From Chloromonas sp. AAM2 (taxonomy: Eukaryota; Chlorophyta; Chlorophyceae; Chlamydomonadales; Chlamydomonadaceae): 64,000 nucleotides of DNA. The stretch lies in contig QAXH01006059.1 in assembly GCA_004335635.1 (NCBI GenBank), positions 278 to 64,277 of the forward strand, in the 5' to 3' direction. Positions 10,844 to 21,861 of the stretch are shown here, piece after piece; the first letter of the stretch is position 1, and every line of letters begins with the position of its first letter. The notes beneath the pieces were generated by a model. It saw only the letters and a list, made by a program, of their open reading frames with translations. It did not search any database and was not told the DNA's origin. A program made the translations under genes and the position numbers.

Positions 10844-13800
10844 ATGGGCGATAGTATCGAAGACGAGGACTTCAATTACAGAGAAGACCAGAATCAGGTG
10901 CGCAACATATCCTTATACAATGGTCGTGCAATGGTCGTGACCCTCACTGGAATGCGTGCTGAACTCATGGTGCACCTGGACTGCATGACTGCAGTCTGAT
11001 GACGAAGCCTTCCATGGCACTGCAAAGTCGACCATGGTGCAGAACCAGCCGCATGATGAGGTGGGGGAGCCATATTGTTTAGCCACGCTCGCAATGTTCA
11101 AATATGGCACATGTCAGGTCAGCCTTCCATCAGCAACCTGAATGTACTCATGTTCATGGCCATGCAGGAAGTAGCATTGAGCGACACAGAGAGCTTTGGA
11201 GGGCGGGATGAGCCGCCCAATGTGAAAGGTGTGCCATTGCCACACCATGCCTCTGCATACTGCCCATGCACCATTCCACGCCTATCAAACCCGTCCTACA
11301 TGTTGCTCCAGCTCCAGCAGTAACTCCACTTGTTCAAGGCGGTTACAGCCGACAGAGCAGTTTGTTAGGACTGGTCAAGTAATCATCGTTGTTCTCAGCC
11401 CAACTTCCGCTACTCATGCATGGTCATGGCCACGCCCGAGCTCATATGCATCAGCGAGGCATCAACGGGCGCAGGTGTTAATCACTGAAGAGATGACACA
11501 AACGCTGCACTATTTTGCACAGGCGAACACAGACGCACATGCATGCTCTCCGTCAGCCCTCGCTCATGAGCATCACAGAAGCATCAACGGACACAGTTCT
11601 TGCTGATTCTTGCACGCACAGATGCGTCTCTCATTGAGTCACACGACATGGACGAGTTGCCTGCTGGCGGCACTCCTATCATGACACGAGGCTCAGCCAA
11701 GGATTCAGATGGAGCAGCGGGTGCGGCAGCAGCAGGGCAGGAAGCTCGGCCTGGCAGGCTGGCAGGGATGCCTCAGGAAGCGAACGACTCTGTGGGGCCC
11801 AATGGAGGTACGCTTACTTCATGACAGCTGTCCTCATACGAATGCACACTTGACCCAGCACTGGATGGATCCTGACAGTGGCAACGGGCAAACACAGTGT
11901 GCTGGAAAGTCAGATGCTTGTCAACACAACTACTTGTCCCATCAGCCATGTGCTACTGCCTTGGACAGCCACCAGCCGTAGTAGGACCACCAGCTGTAGC
12001 AGGGTATCATCAAGCAGGGCTGACCAGGCATGCATGCATGCAGACACTGAGCACGTGGCATCAAAGCAGCAACATATTCTGCGTGCTGACGTGTCCATGG
12101 TGCCTGCCGGCCCATGGTTTTGCAGAAATACCGGGCGCATACAACGCCATGGACTTCAAGCACCTTCATGTCTCGGACGACATCAAGGCGCTGTTCCAGT
12201 ACATAGGAAGGTGCGCCCATGCACACTTTCATTCACAGCACACAGGGGCAGCTTGGCCTGGTAGCGGTTGTTTTGCAGAGTTGTACGAGATGCAGTTGTT
12301 GGTAGGCGCATGGTCTAAAAGCAGCAAGGCTGAGCTCATAGCATGTGAAAATCAACGCGAGTGCATGTACAAATACCGTCCGTTTACATCATGTAGAGCT
12401 GCTTTCTTGCAGGTACAAGCCCCAGACAATAGATTTGGAGACCAAGCTCAAGCCGTTCATTCCCGACTACATTCCAAGCGTGGGCGGGCTTGATGAGTTT
12501 ATCAAAGTGCCGCGACCGGATGGCAAGCCTGACTTGCTTGGGCTCAAGGTAGGGCTAGGCAGCCAGCCACACCGGCAGGCCAGGCGGCATGGAGCCGTGT
12601 CAGCAGCAGACACTGGGCCTGCGCACACAACACGCCCTTATACAAGTTTATTACGGACGTCCAAGGAAAGCAAGACTCTGTTCAGCAGCTTTCCTACCAT
12701 GGCGGAATGCATCCAGCAAGCATGGTGCTTGGTGTTGAGTCCAACAACGTGAACAAGCCGTGTACTAGTGTCCTCTCCACCCTTCAAAGCAACGTCTAGA
12801 ATGCATTCAACCATTACCATGGCGATTGCTGTCCTCAGCGAGCATCATGCTTTGCTCGGTTGCAAGCCCTGCAGGGTGATGCCGTGTGGTTCAGTCCAGT
12901 CCCACACAAGCAGGCCTCTAGCAGCTGTCCTTCCTAGGAAGCAGCGTTGTGAACTGCATTTGCCGAACATTGTGCTGGGTTTTGCCCCAACAGCGTGGGC
13001 ATGGCGTGTATCCAGCAAGGTGCACATGCCATGCACTGTTGTCCTCAGGTGCTTGGTTTTGAACCCAGCAACGTAAACATGCCGTGCACTGGTGCCCTTT
13101 CCAGTCGCGCCGAGAAATGCATGACAACTGTTGTTTTCAGGTGCTGGATGAGCCCGCTGCACGTCAGTCCGACCCCACAGTGCTCACACTCCAGTTACGG
13201 CAGCTCAGCAAGGAGGCGCCAGGCAACAAGGCGGAAATGATTGGTGAGCACAGGAAGCACAATCTCCCTGGGGCACATGGCTGGGGTCTGAAAGCAATGG
13301 CACGTCAAACGAATAAAGGGTTCACAATGTCATCAGCACAGATAATTGAATCACACCTGGTAGGCTGTGTGATGGGCGAAGCTTTCTGATGGATGGCATG
13401 ATCATGAACATGCAAGCCTAACGAGCAACTGCATGCGCACGCGACCTCCGGGCTGTGGGTGATGTGTCATGCAAGCATGGCGTACAGACGCATGTAGCAC
13501 AAGCGGCATGTGGTACATGATCATGTTGCCCTTCCTCTACAGGCCGCATTGAGCACACCGATGAGCACAAGGCCAAGAAGATCAGCGGTTGGATCGGGTC
13601 CATCAACGACATACACAAGAGCAAGCCCGCGGCCACCGTGAGCTATGCAAGGCGCATGCCAGACATCGAAGACCTCATGCAGGAGTGGCCGCCGGAGATG
13701 GAAGCGTTTCTTAGAAACATGCAGATGCCTACAGGGGAGCTGGTGAGTATGATGACCTGGAAGGCACCACATCTGGCTCACAGCTGAACAAGTAGGGCAA

Positions 13801-14859
13801 GAGCCAGGGAACGTGGTACGTGGAAACTCAGCAAGGTTTGCTGGCACTCTGCTTTGCCATGTCCTTTGGGAATGCACTGGCAAGCAAATTTCTGCCCAGT
13901 GGGCCGGCTGGGTCACTGGACTGGTGGCGTGCATTCAACATTACACAGGCACGGTGCACACTTGAACACCTTGAATGCCTGCAGCCTGTTTTGTTACATC
14001 ACAAGCTGGTGAACACTTGACAACTCTACATTAGCCGCAGCACTTCTTGATGCTTGGGTCTGGTGCAATCATGAGGCCACTTGTTAGCGAGCCACATCTC
14101 CCTGCGACCGTCTTGGCATTGTTGCAACGCATTATCACACGTGTTTGCATGGTGCGAGCAGGACCTGGACCTCAAAGCATTCACCAAGCTTGTCTGCTCA
14201 GTGCTGGACATCCCAGTGTACGAGAATCCCATTGAGAGTCTGCACGTGCTGTTCTCTCTGTACCTTGAGTTCAAGGCCAACCCTGTCTTCGGGCAACAGC
14301 TCATGTCAAGTGGTGCTGATGACCCAGGGTAAGTCAAGGACTTGCAGCTTAGCTAGCAGCAGGATTTGCGTGCAAGCACCTGAACTCCATTCGTAATGTC
14401 CTCCACATTGTGGACAGAATCTTGTTCGCACTATCCTTCAGTGAGTGAATCTTGTTCTCGCTGTCCTTCAGACTCTGAATTTGTACCTTGCCCAACCTGT
14501 GCTTCAGACTGTGGATCGGTACCTATCCGTTCACGTGTGCAGTAGACACACCGCAATGTTATGTCTCTTGCGTACACTAACCTGTGCAGAACCAGCTGGG
14601 ATTGCATCATTTGCACGTGACAGAAAACTTGTTGACCACTGACTTGATTGGCCATCATCATGCGTGTACGTGTACCGCTTGTGGCCTCAGGATGGCCTCC
14701 CTGTACGACCCTGGCAACCGAAGCATGGGCATGGGCAGCAATCCAGCCACACCCGTGTGGCAGGGGGTCCGCAACAGCACGTCGGCAGCCAGCAGCCAAC
14801 AGGGCATGGGCACCATCCCACACGTGCCCAGCAGTGGAGCAAACGTCATCACCTTCTGA
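10844..14859 (+). CDS. IFT46: Intraflagellar transport protein 46 (IFT-B), 9 exons, 386 aa
   Basis: Exons: 10844-10897, 11168-11228, 11622-11807, 12126-12210, 12413-12548, 13141-13243, 13543-13742, 14162-14328, 14691-14859 (TGA). Phases match throughout (1161 nt). IFT46 is an IFT-B core subunit needed for assembling cilia and for carrying outer-arm dynein. Recognised family segments are PFIPDYIPSVGGLDEFIKVP, LDEPAARQSDPTVLTLQLRQ, ISGWIGSINDIHKSKPAATV and LDIPVYENPIESLHVLFSLY. The acidic N-terminus carries the algal SDTESFGG and DASLIESHDMDE stretches. The C-terminal tail is Gly/Ser/Met-rich. Length is slightly above the roughly 345 aa of the Chlamydomonas protein, mostly in the low-complexity N- and C-terminal parts. 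It is the strongest indicator that the organism is ciliated. Confidence 0.97.
12700..13110 (+). repeat. Diverged internal repeats in IFT46 intron 5
   Basis: Intron 5 (12549-13140) holds two to three diverged copies of a segment (ATCCAGCAAG ... GTGCTTGGT ... CCNRCAACGT ... TGCCGTGCACTGGTG) at about 12705-12772, 12960-13010 and 13012-13102. One copy contains a CTCAG|GTGCTTGG sequence at about 13040-13050, which mimics the true exon 6 acceptor TTTTCAG|GTGCTGG at 13140/13141. Confidence 0.55.
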
Positions 14860-15311
14860 ACTCGTAATTCACGACACTGTATTACACTGTATTCTGACAA
14901 CCGTTCGGCCACAAGCAAAGAACCAAGTTGTTGCAAACCCAACGCTGTTCAAGTCTGTCTGTGCGTCGTCTTTGTGATTGGACTTACAAATACACAGGCC
15001 AAATAAACCTGAAGCCCAAAGGCTGGTGATCTGTCCAAAGGGTTTTGACAACAATAGTCTCGTGTGTGTGTCATGTCATTGCCAACGTGCATGGTGTCCG
15101 ATGAATGTGTCTTGCTTTTCGAGCCGGCACCATCCCAGCAAGAGCACGCTGGTGTATGGCAGGCATGCGAGCATGATTGGCCCTCACAGTCCAACCAAGC
15201 GTTGTCTTCCCGATACAAAACGCGGCGGTCATGCATCGCAAGTCAGGCAACTTGTCAACATCCAGTTAATTTGTTAGCCCCTGCAAGTCCAGTTGATTAG
15301 CGCCATTTCCA
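14860..15311. other. Convergent 3' region, IFT46 / CAP-H2
   Basis: The stop codons of two convergent genes are 452 bp apart. A minus-strand TGTAA at 14984-14988 could be the CAP-H2 polyadenylation signal, which would put its 3' UTR within the end of the IFT46 transcript. No plus-strand TGTAA was seen for IFT46. Confidence 0.45.
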
Positions 15312-18300
15312 TCAGCCCCGTGCTCGAGCCTTCTTACTCGGCCGACGAGCCGCAGCTGCCGGTCGCTCCTCGTCTTCTTCCTCGTCTGCCTCTTCTATCC
15401 CATCTTCGGCAGCATCGGCGCCCACCCCGGCCATCTGGGTGTCCTCGCCGGCCTCTCCTTCCGTTCCGGCCGTAGCCTGAGCGGAGGCGCCCGCCAGGCG
15501 CTGCCCCATAGTCTTGTGTAGCAATTCGGGGTTAAGCAGCTGCAAGCTGAAGGGCGCATCGGGCGACGAGCCCGAGCGGATGATGGAAACATTCCTGCAG
15601 CATGGCAAGGGAGCGATGGCAGATCACAATCCCTGAGCGGAGCAACGCAGTGCTTAAGTAGGCTGAACCATATGGGCGTGGTCTGCGGATGCCCAAGTCG
15701 AGCTAAACGTTCAAGCTAAACATCGCCTGCGGATGATGAGCCGTTGCTAGGAACTGTGGACGTGGACTCAGATCAGCCGGCGAGCGTAGTTTGTGATTTG
15801 AGGCGCCGCATCAAAATGACAAGCTTGACCAACTTGCAGAGACCGGCACTTGCCTGTTGTTGATGAGCTGCAGCATTGCAGCGAAGGTGCGTGACACCTC
15901 CCACTTGATCGGCTGAGCCGCCAGCGCACCAAAGGCTACTGGTGCGCTCATGTCGGCCGCAAGCTCCTCGACAACAGATTCGGGGCCCTGCACACACCAC
16001 ACGCAAGGGCCGACTTTTGCATCGCAGTTGGAGCATCGACGTTCTGAACCCTACGACAAGGAAGATCGTCCAGCCCTACAGGCACACACAAACGTTACAG
16101 CTCCTTACGAACCTGTGATTTCTTGTCCAAGTTCCCGATGATCCTCTGTTGGTACAACTGGATGTCGAAGGCCCGCCGCCCTTCCTCATCGCGCAGCACA
16201 GGGTCGATCTTGTTGCGCCACCTGCAATGGCAAGAATCAAGCAACAGTTGAACCACAGACACATGACACATGCCCTGCCACAACATAACTTGCATCAGTA
16301 TGAGTAACACCAACACCAGCTGGCCTTATGCATGCAATTATGCGGGCCATGATAAGAGTTCGTGCATGGCAAGCCGCAGCCACTCGGCTTGCCTATTCAC
16401 AGCCATTCACATGCTTTCCGACAGGTTTGTGCTGCTTGTTTCCCCTCCCACTCTCGCCCCTTGCTGAGCAGTCCTCGAGGCCACGTGACAAGAAGAACAA
16501 CAACAACAACAACATGCGTGTGCACCACTCACCCGGTCACTCGCACGGCCAGTTCAGTCTGCACCTCCTGCGCCGCTGCATTGGCCATCATGGCATCAAT
16601 ATGTGCTCGGCAGAGGTCCTCATAGCTGGGCCCCTCGTCACCTCCAGCACCACCGTTATTGCCGCAGTCATCATCCAGTGACATGCGTCTCGGCCGGCCG
16701 CCCTCATCAAGCATGCCTGATGCACAACAGGCAGATATGAATGATCAATGCCTTGACCACAACAAGCAAGCATGCACGCAAGGCGTCCGTTCATGCCGTT
16801 TTCCACTTTGTTCTTTCAGCCGTTATGCACCATGCCCTGCAGATTGGAGATTCAGTGCTCCAGCGGTCAGTGCACACTCCTTCAGACAGAACACTGCTGG
16901 CCAACACTCCTGATAGCATAGCAACTTCCAAAGACAGAACAGGCTGGAAGGTGACTCGCGCAGTACACAGATTTGTAATCCAAACGTAAGTATGTGTCCA
17001 TAGATTACACACCTGTACACACACACACGCGTCTTTTCCACCCTTTTGTGTTGCAGACATACAGACACCTACACACACCAACACCAACACACACACACAC
17101 AGGCTCACCTTGGTTCACCAAGTCCATGAGGTCCAAGCCCACCCCATAAGCATCCTGGCCCCCATAGTCATCAACATCCTGCCCCGCGTCTATGCCACCC
17201 CCACCGCCATCATCTCCAACGTCCCACCCAGCAGTCTGCTCGCCCTGCGCACCCTTCCCTGCCCAATCCTCCTGCTGCTGCTGCTCCTCAACTGCCTGGT
17301 GCATGTCAGCCATGGCTGCAGCGGCGTCTGCAGCATCAAACACTGCGCGAGCCGGTGCTGCTCCCGCCCGCAACGCCTGGGCGCGTGTGGCACGTGGGCC
17401 CTTGGCAGTTACCGTTACAGGGTGCAGCTGCTGCAACAACTCTAGGCCGTACGCAAACTCAGGGTTGATAAGGGTCACAGCAGGGCCGTTGCGGTGGGCT
17501 GTGCGTGATGTGCCGATCGGTGCCATTGGAACTGACACGGGCTTGAGCTTGCCCTTAGCTGGCCGCTTGACCTGCATGCATTATTGGCATGCATTTGTGA
17601 GTCAGCATGCAGTGGAACACCATTGTAGGCCGGCATATGGATTGCCCGGCCCTGAAGGAAAGCATTGAGACACTGGCTGCAGTAGGACGAATGAAAGCCA
17701 GCCTCATCTTCTGCCAGGCACGCGCCGCATGCACATGTCGCCACGAGCACATTGCATGCCCATGCTGCCATGGGCGCACACTGCATGCTGTCGTGGGTAG
17801 GCAAGGTGCACATGCCATATGTTGCAAGGAAGCCTGTTGATGATATTTCTGATGCGCTTGTGGCATGGCTACATCCAATCTGCAGCTGTGAACGTGCAGC
17901 TCTGCAATTGCGATTCGTGCAACTGGTCATGCAAGCGCATGTATCTGCAATGGGCATGCAACTGATGTGAACCTTGGAGCTCTGACAGCAAATGCATGGC
18001 TGTAAGTGTGACAATGTCACTGTAGTCTGATACCATGCCTGGCCCGCATGGTGCTCGACACATGCATCACTGCGTACACAGGCAATGCCAATGTTATGCT
18101 AAATTGCCCATGCCAAGCCATGCATAGATGCAGCACCTGCATGGCTGTGCTCAGCTTACCTGCATGGGCCGTATCGGCAGTGTACCTGGGCCATCCATGT
18201 CCAAGGGTTTGTACAAATCAAACACCTCCTCCTCCACCACTGCAGACTGGGCTGCTAGCACAGGGTCAGACTGTGCATGACTGCCGGCATGCTGTGTGTG

Positions 18301-19343
18301 AGCTGCTGCCTGTGCATCTGGCTGCGCCTGCTGAGCTGCATTGGCAGCAGCATCAAGACCAGCTGCTGCCACCTGCTGGCTGGCATCCGGCTGGGCTGCT
18401 GCCGGCTGGGCTGGTGCTGGAGCAGTCACAGCTGGCGCATCCTCATCGTCAGACATCCCACCGCCCTGCATACCGCCCCCGTCATTGTCATCGTCATCTT
18501 CAGCGTTTGTGGTCGGCTGAGCACCAGGCTGGGTGGGCTGCTTAAGCAGGGCATCTGGGGGCATCCATGCAGTTGGCATGGTAGCACATGTGTTGTTGAG
18601 TAACTGATCATAGATCTCTGCGTCATTGGCGTCTAGGAGCAGGGCGCCTGACACGTGCACAAAGCAGTGGGCTAAACGGCAGAAACCGGCATCCCCATCT
18701 CCTGACCCGGCACACTGGTCTTCCAGAGCTAACAAGGCGGCAGGAGGGCGCATGTAGGCTGCTGGAGGTGCTTCTTCCATGCCAAGATCTATATCCTCGG
18801 CCTGCTGAAGGTTGAGCCCTGCTGATAGAAAGCCCTCCATGGTGTCATCCTCTGGTTCTGCTGCGTCGCGTTTGGAGACCCGCTCGCGCTGCGTGGCATG
18901 GGCTTCCCCTTCTGCACCTGCCTCCCCGTCAGCATCAGCATGGTTGCTTTTCTTGTTGCGGACGGCTTCCAAGGCCTGGTACACCAAGGTGTGAAGAAAG
19001 TCCACTTTTCGGCTGTAAACACATGCACTGCTTTGGATGACCAAGGCTGCCTCGGCAAAGTCAAGCTTGGGTCCGCCATCAAAAGTGAAGGCTGTCCTGT
19101 TGAGGTGTGTCAGGTAATCCTCAAGGTCATTGGCAATGTCTGCATGGGGAACACAAGATGGGTGCATGGGCCATGGGGCATGGGGCGCCTGTCAACGGTC
19201 CATAGCTGCTTGACAACGGGCTGTAATGCGGGAACTTGACACTGACCTACGCCCCAATTCTCCGCCAGGTCGCGAATAGGCTTGAGCAGGTGCGCGAATC
19301 TGGCAGCAACCTGGACGTCCAGGTCATCGTCAGCGTCCGCCAT
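15312..19343 (-). CDS. CAPH2: Condensin II complex subunit H2 (kleisin-beta), 7 exons, 749 aa
   Basis: Exons: 19343-19247, 19139-18160, 17571-17109, 16716-16533, 16221-16113, 15987-15854, 15594-15312 (TAG). The sixth junction needs a GC donor (CAG|GCAAGT at 15853), after which the frame continues as INNRNVSIIRSG. CAP-H2 is the kleisin that joins the SMC2/SMC4 heads with CAP-D3 and CAP-G2 in condensin II. The N-terminus shows the family signature (RFAHLLKPIRDLAENWGVD, DLEDYLTHLNRTAF, and AALVIQSSACVYSRKVDFLH). The C-terminal kleisin region has SYEDLCRAHIDAMMANAA and RRAFDIQLYQQRIIGNLD. The middle is an acidic, Ala/Gln-rich linker, as is usual, and the C-terminal tail is acidic then basic (RRPSKKARARG), possibly a nuclear localisation signal. 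Identification is by N- and C-terminal conserved blocks. Confidence 0.93.
17026..17101. repeat. (AC)n-rich microsatellite
   Basis: This AC-rich simple repeat lies in CAP-H2 intron 3 (16717-17108), immediately next to the exon 3 donor at 17108. Confidence 0.9.
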
Positions 19344-19841
19344 ACTGGCGTGCGCTGGCGCAGGCGTCAGTCAGTATTTCAATGTTAACAACAAACTGCG
19401 CCGTGCAGAGGCTCGCCTGTTTCCGGGCTGGCCGGTTTTCGACCCATCTGTCGCACATGCTTTTCAAACAATTCGCCAATGACGTCTTTGTTGCTTTGCG
19501 CTCTGTGGAGTCAGCGCTTTGACAAGGTTTCCCATTCTTTCAAATCACAGTCTGCCTCGTCGTCCAGGTCGTGCATGGTCAATCATTACAATTCAAACGG
19601 CTGATCATGCATGGGTTCAAGAGATCGAACGCTACCGGACAGATCACATCTGGCATTCAGCCTTCCAGGCCAGGTGCCACCACCACCATCCGCGAAGAAC
19701 TTCAGTAAGTCTGAATCACATCAAACATGGGACCAGGGCCATGCCGATCGGGCGCATTGGCAAGGCACATGGCAGTCCATGCGAGGGCAAAATAGGTCTG
19801 TAGCACAAATGTTCAAATCAAACTCCTGGTGTCCTTTGGCC
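19344..19841. other. Intergenic, TSH3-like 3' end to CAP-H2 start
   Basis: These 498 bp hold the 3' UTR of the TSH3-like gene and the promoter of CAP-H2, both on minus. A TGTAA at 19586-19590 would give a 3' UTR of about 250 nt and leave about 240 bp for the CAP-H2 promoter. Nothing else was recognised. Confidence 0.5.
19586..19590 (-). terminator. Candidate TGTAA polyadenylation signal
   Basis: TGTAA is the usual polyadenylation signal in chlorophycean algae. This copy lies about 250 nt downstream of the TSH3-like stop codon on the same strand. A five-base motif alone is weak evidence. Confidence 0.35.
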
Positions 19842-21861
19842 TCAGCTCGATTGCAGGTATGCAGACGGCACCAGGCCAGACCTGCCGTCAGAGGGACGAA
19901 ACACTCTGAGCCAATCATCATCCACAACCTCTAGCACCTCAATTTCATCTCCCACAGCAATGCTCATCTCCTCGTCCATCTCTGCATTGAAATCATACAT
20001 GGCCCTTCCACGGCCGCCAGGAGCCCATGCAGCTTGCCCAGGCGCAGCTGATGCAGCATCCACAGGGGCATAGGGTGAGGCATTCGTCTCAGCCTCGGCT
20101 TCCTCTTGCTCTTCCACCCTGCTAGTCTCTCCATACGTTGACTGTTGCCCATATCCCGCATTGTAGCCTGACTGTTCCTCTCCATAACCACCCCAGCCCA
20201 TCCCGGCAGCTGGCCTGGCTTGCTGCTGTGCCTGTGGTGTGCCAGGCACAGTCGAGCCAGCAACAGACGACTGAATGCTGTAGGACTGCTGAAGACTGCC
20301 AGGTGCCATGCTGTTCGTTGCCTGAAGGTTAGACGACACGCTAATTGTGCTGCTGGCGGACGGAGCACGGTTAAGAGACGCCTGCGCCTGCCGTTGGTTG
20401 CTGCGCTCTGTTTGTCGAGCCTGGGCTGCTTGACGGGCTTCCGCTGCCGCCAGCAATGCCGCACCAAAGTCATCATAGCCACCACCTGCATCCAACAACA
20501 CCAGTGCACATAATGACAGCCAGTGACACTGAATGTTGTGCATCTGACAGCCAGGGCTGTTGCCCGGCAAAACTGCTTGTGCACAAAGCCTTCACGAGCG
20601 ACAACAGGTTTACACACAGCTGGCTCCAAAGCTGTGCTTGTGGGCAAAGATGTTGCCAGCAACATGACTGATGTAGTGCACATGATCCAGCTGTGCACAA
20701 TCACCTTGTTCGTAACCTTGGACGTTTTCCCCTTCTGCATCATACATGGCGTAGTCATGCTGTGCACCGCCATCGTACACATAGCCTTGGTAGGTCCCAT
20801 CGCCGTACTCATCGTACTGCTCTGTGCCGCCCTCTTGCCCATAGTACTGCGTGCATGGACATGCCATCAGGCTTGCATGCATGTGGTACGCCATGGCAAA
20901 CGATACCTGGTACACACAGCAACCCCTGTGCAGTAGGAATGCTGCATGTGTAGGCCGAGCACAGTCAACAAGCAGTGGACTTTCAAATGCAATGAAGAAT
21001 GTGGCCATGCACGGGCATGTGACGAAAAGTGGCCACTGCAACCGCACACCTGAGCAACAAGTGCAACCGTTCACACGATCCAAGATACCACAATGAATTG
21101 ACATTTGAGAAGCTCATGACACCTGCGTGATCAATACTTGGCTGAATTTCACATCTAACCCCTAATCCCTCAGCGTCTGCATTGCTCACCTGGCTGCTCT
21201 CTGCTCTGAATGAGGTCTGTCCCGGCAGGGAGGGTTGAGAGGCCACACTGGGTGCGTTCCCTGGCCCCTCAAGCTGCACGTATGACGACGGCACCAGGCC
21301 CTGTTGGCCTGCACACAAGCGCTCAAACACACGACCTTCAGGTTGCTGGCGACTGTGCAGAGGCACTGCTTGTCTGCTGCAACTGCACATACATCGCACA
21401 CAACATCCTGCCTGGTGCACAGTTGCACTGCACAGCACCAAACGCAAAGTTGAATAGCGCTGCAACGCGAAGGCTCTGATACTGCAGAACAACTGAGATC
21501 TACAGCCCGCAAGTCCTGCCGTCAACAAACCATGCCACCACAAGATGCTTCAGGGGTACAGGTAGCCAATCAATGCACAGCTGCTATACCAGGAGCGCTT
21601 TTCCACGCCAAAGGTGGCGCTGTGGATGTGTTTCTACGTCCACCCCTGCTCTTTGTTGGTGGCTGGTTGGACCCAGTGTTCCAGTTACCAATGGACCCTG
21701 GGCTACAGGCCAATGCACAAACAGCTGCACATGTCCCACCTGAGGGCGCCACGACCTGCATCCATTCTCCCATGTTATACAGCACGTGCACCCGCTCGCC
21801 TTGGGCCACGGACACCTCTTCGTCGTTGGCAGCATCGAACGTGTACTGCACCTTGCCGTAA
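19842..21861 (-). other. C-terminal tandem SH3 region of the TSH3-like protein
   Basis: SH3-A is split over exons 21861-21740 and 21308-21190: KVQYTFDAANDEEVSVAQGE, then VHVLYNMGEWMQVVAPSG joined to QQGLVPSSYVQLE. It has the ALYDF-like start, the acidic RT loop, the conserved Trp and the GLVPSSYV end. SH3-B is in the last exon: AMYDFNAEMDEEMSIAVGDE, EVVDDDWLRV, GRSGLVPSAYLQSS, ending four residues before the stop. The acidic Tyr/Gly-rich linker between them (exon 20846-20705 and most of the last exon) is rich in YDG, YG and Gln and is probably disordered. Both domains keep the ALYDY, Trp and Pro/Tyr ligand positions, so both should bind proline motifs. Confidence 0.88.
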
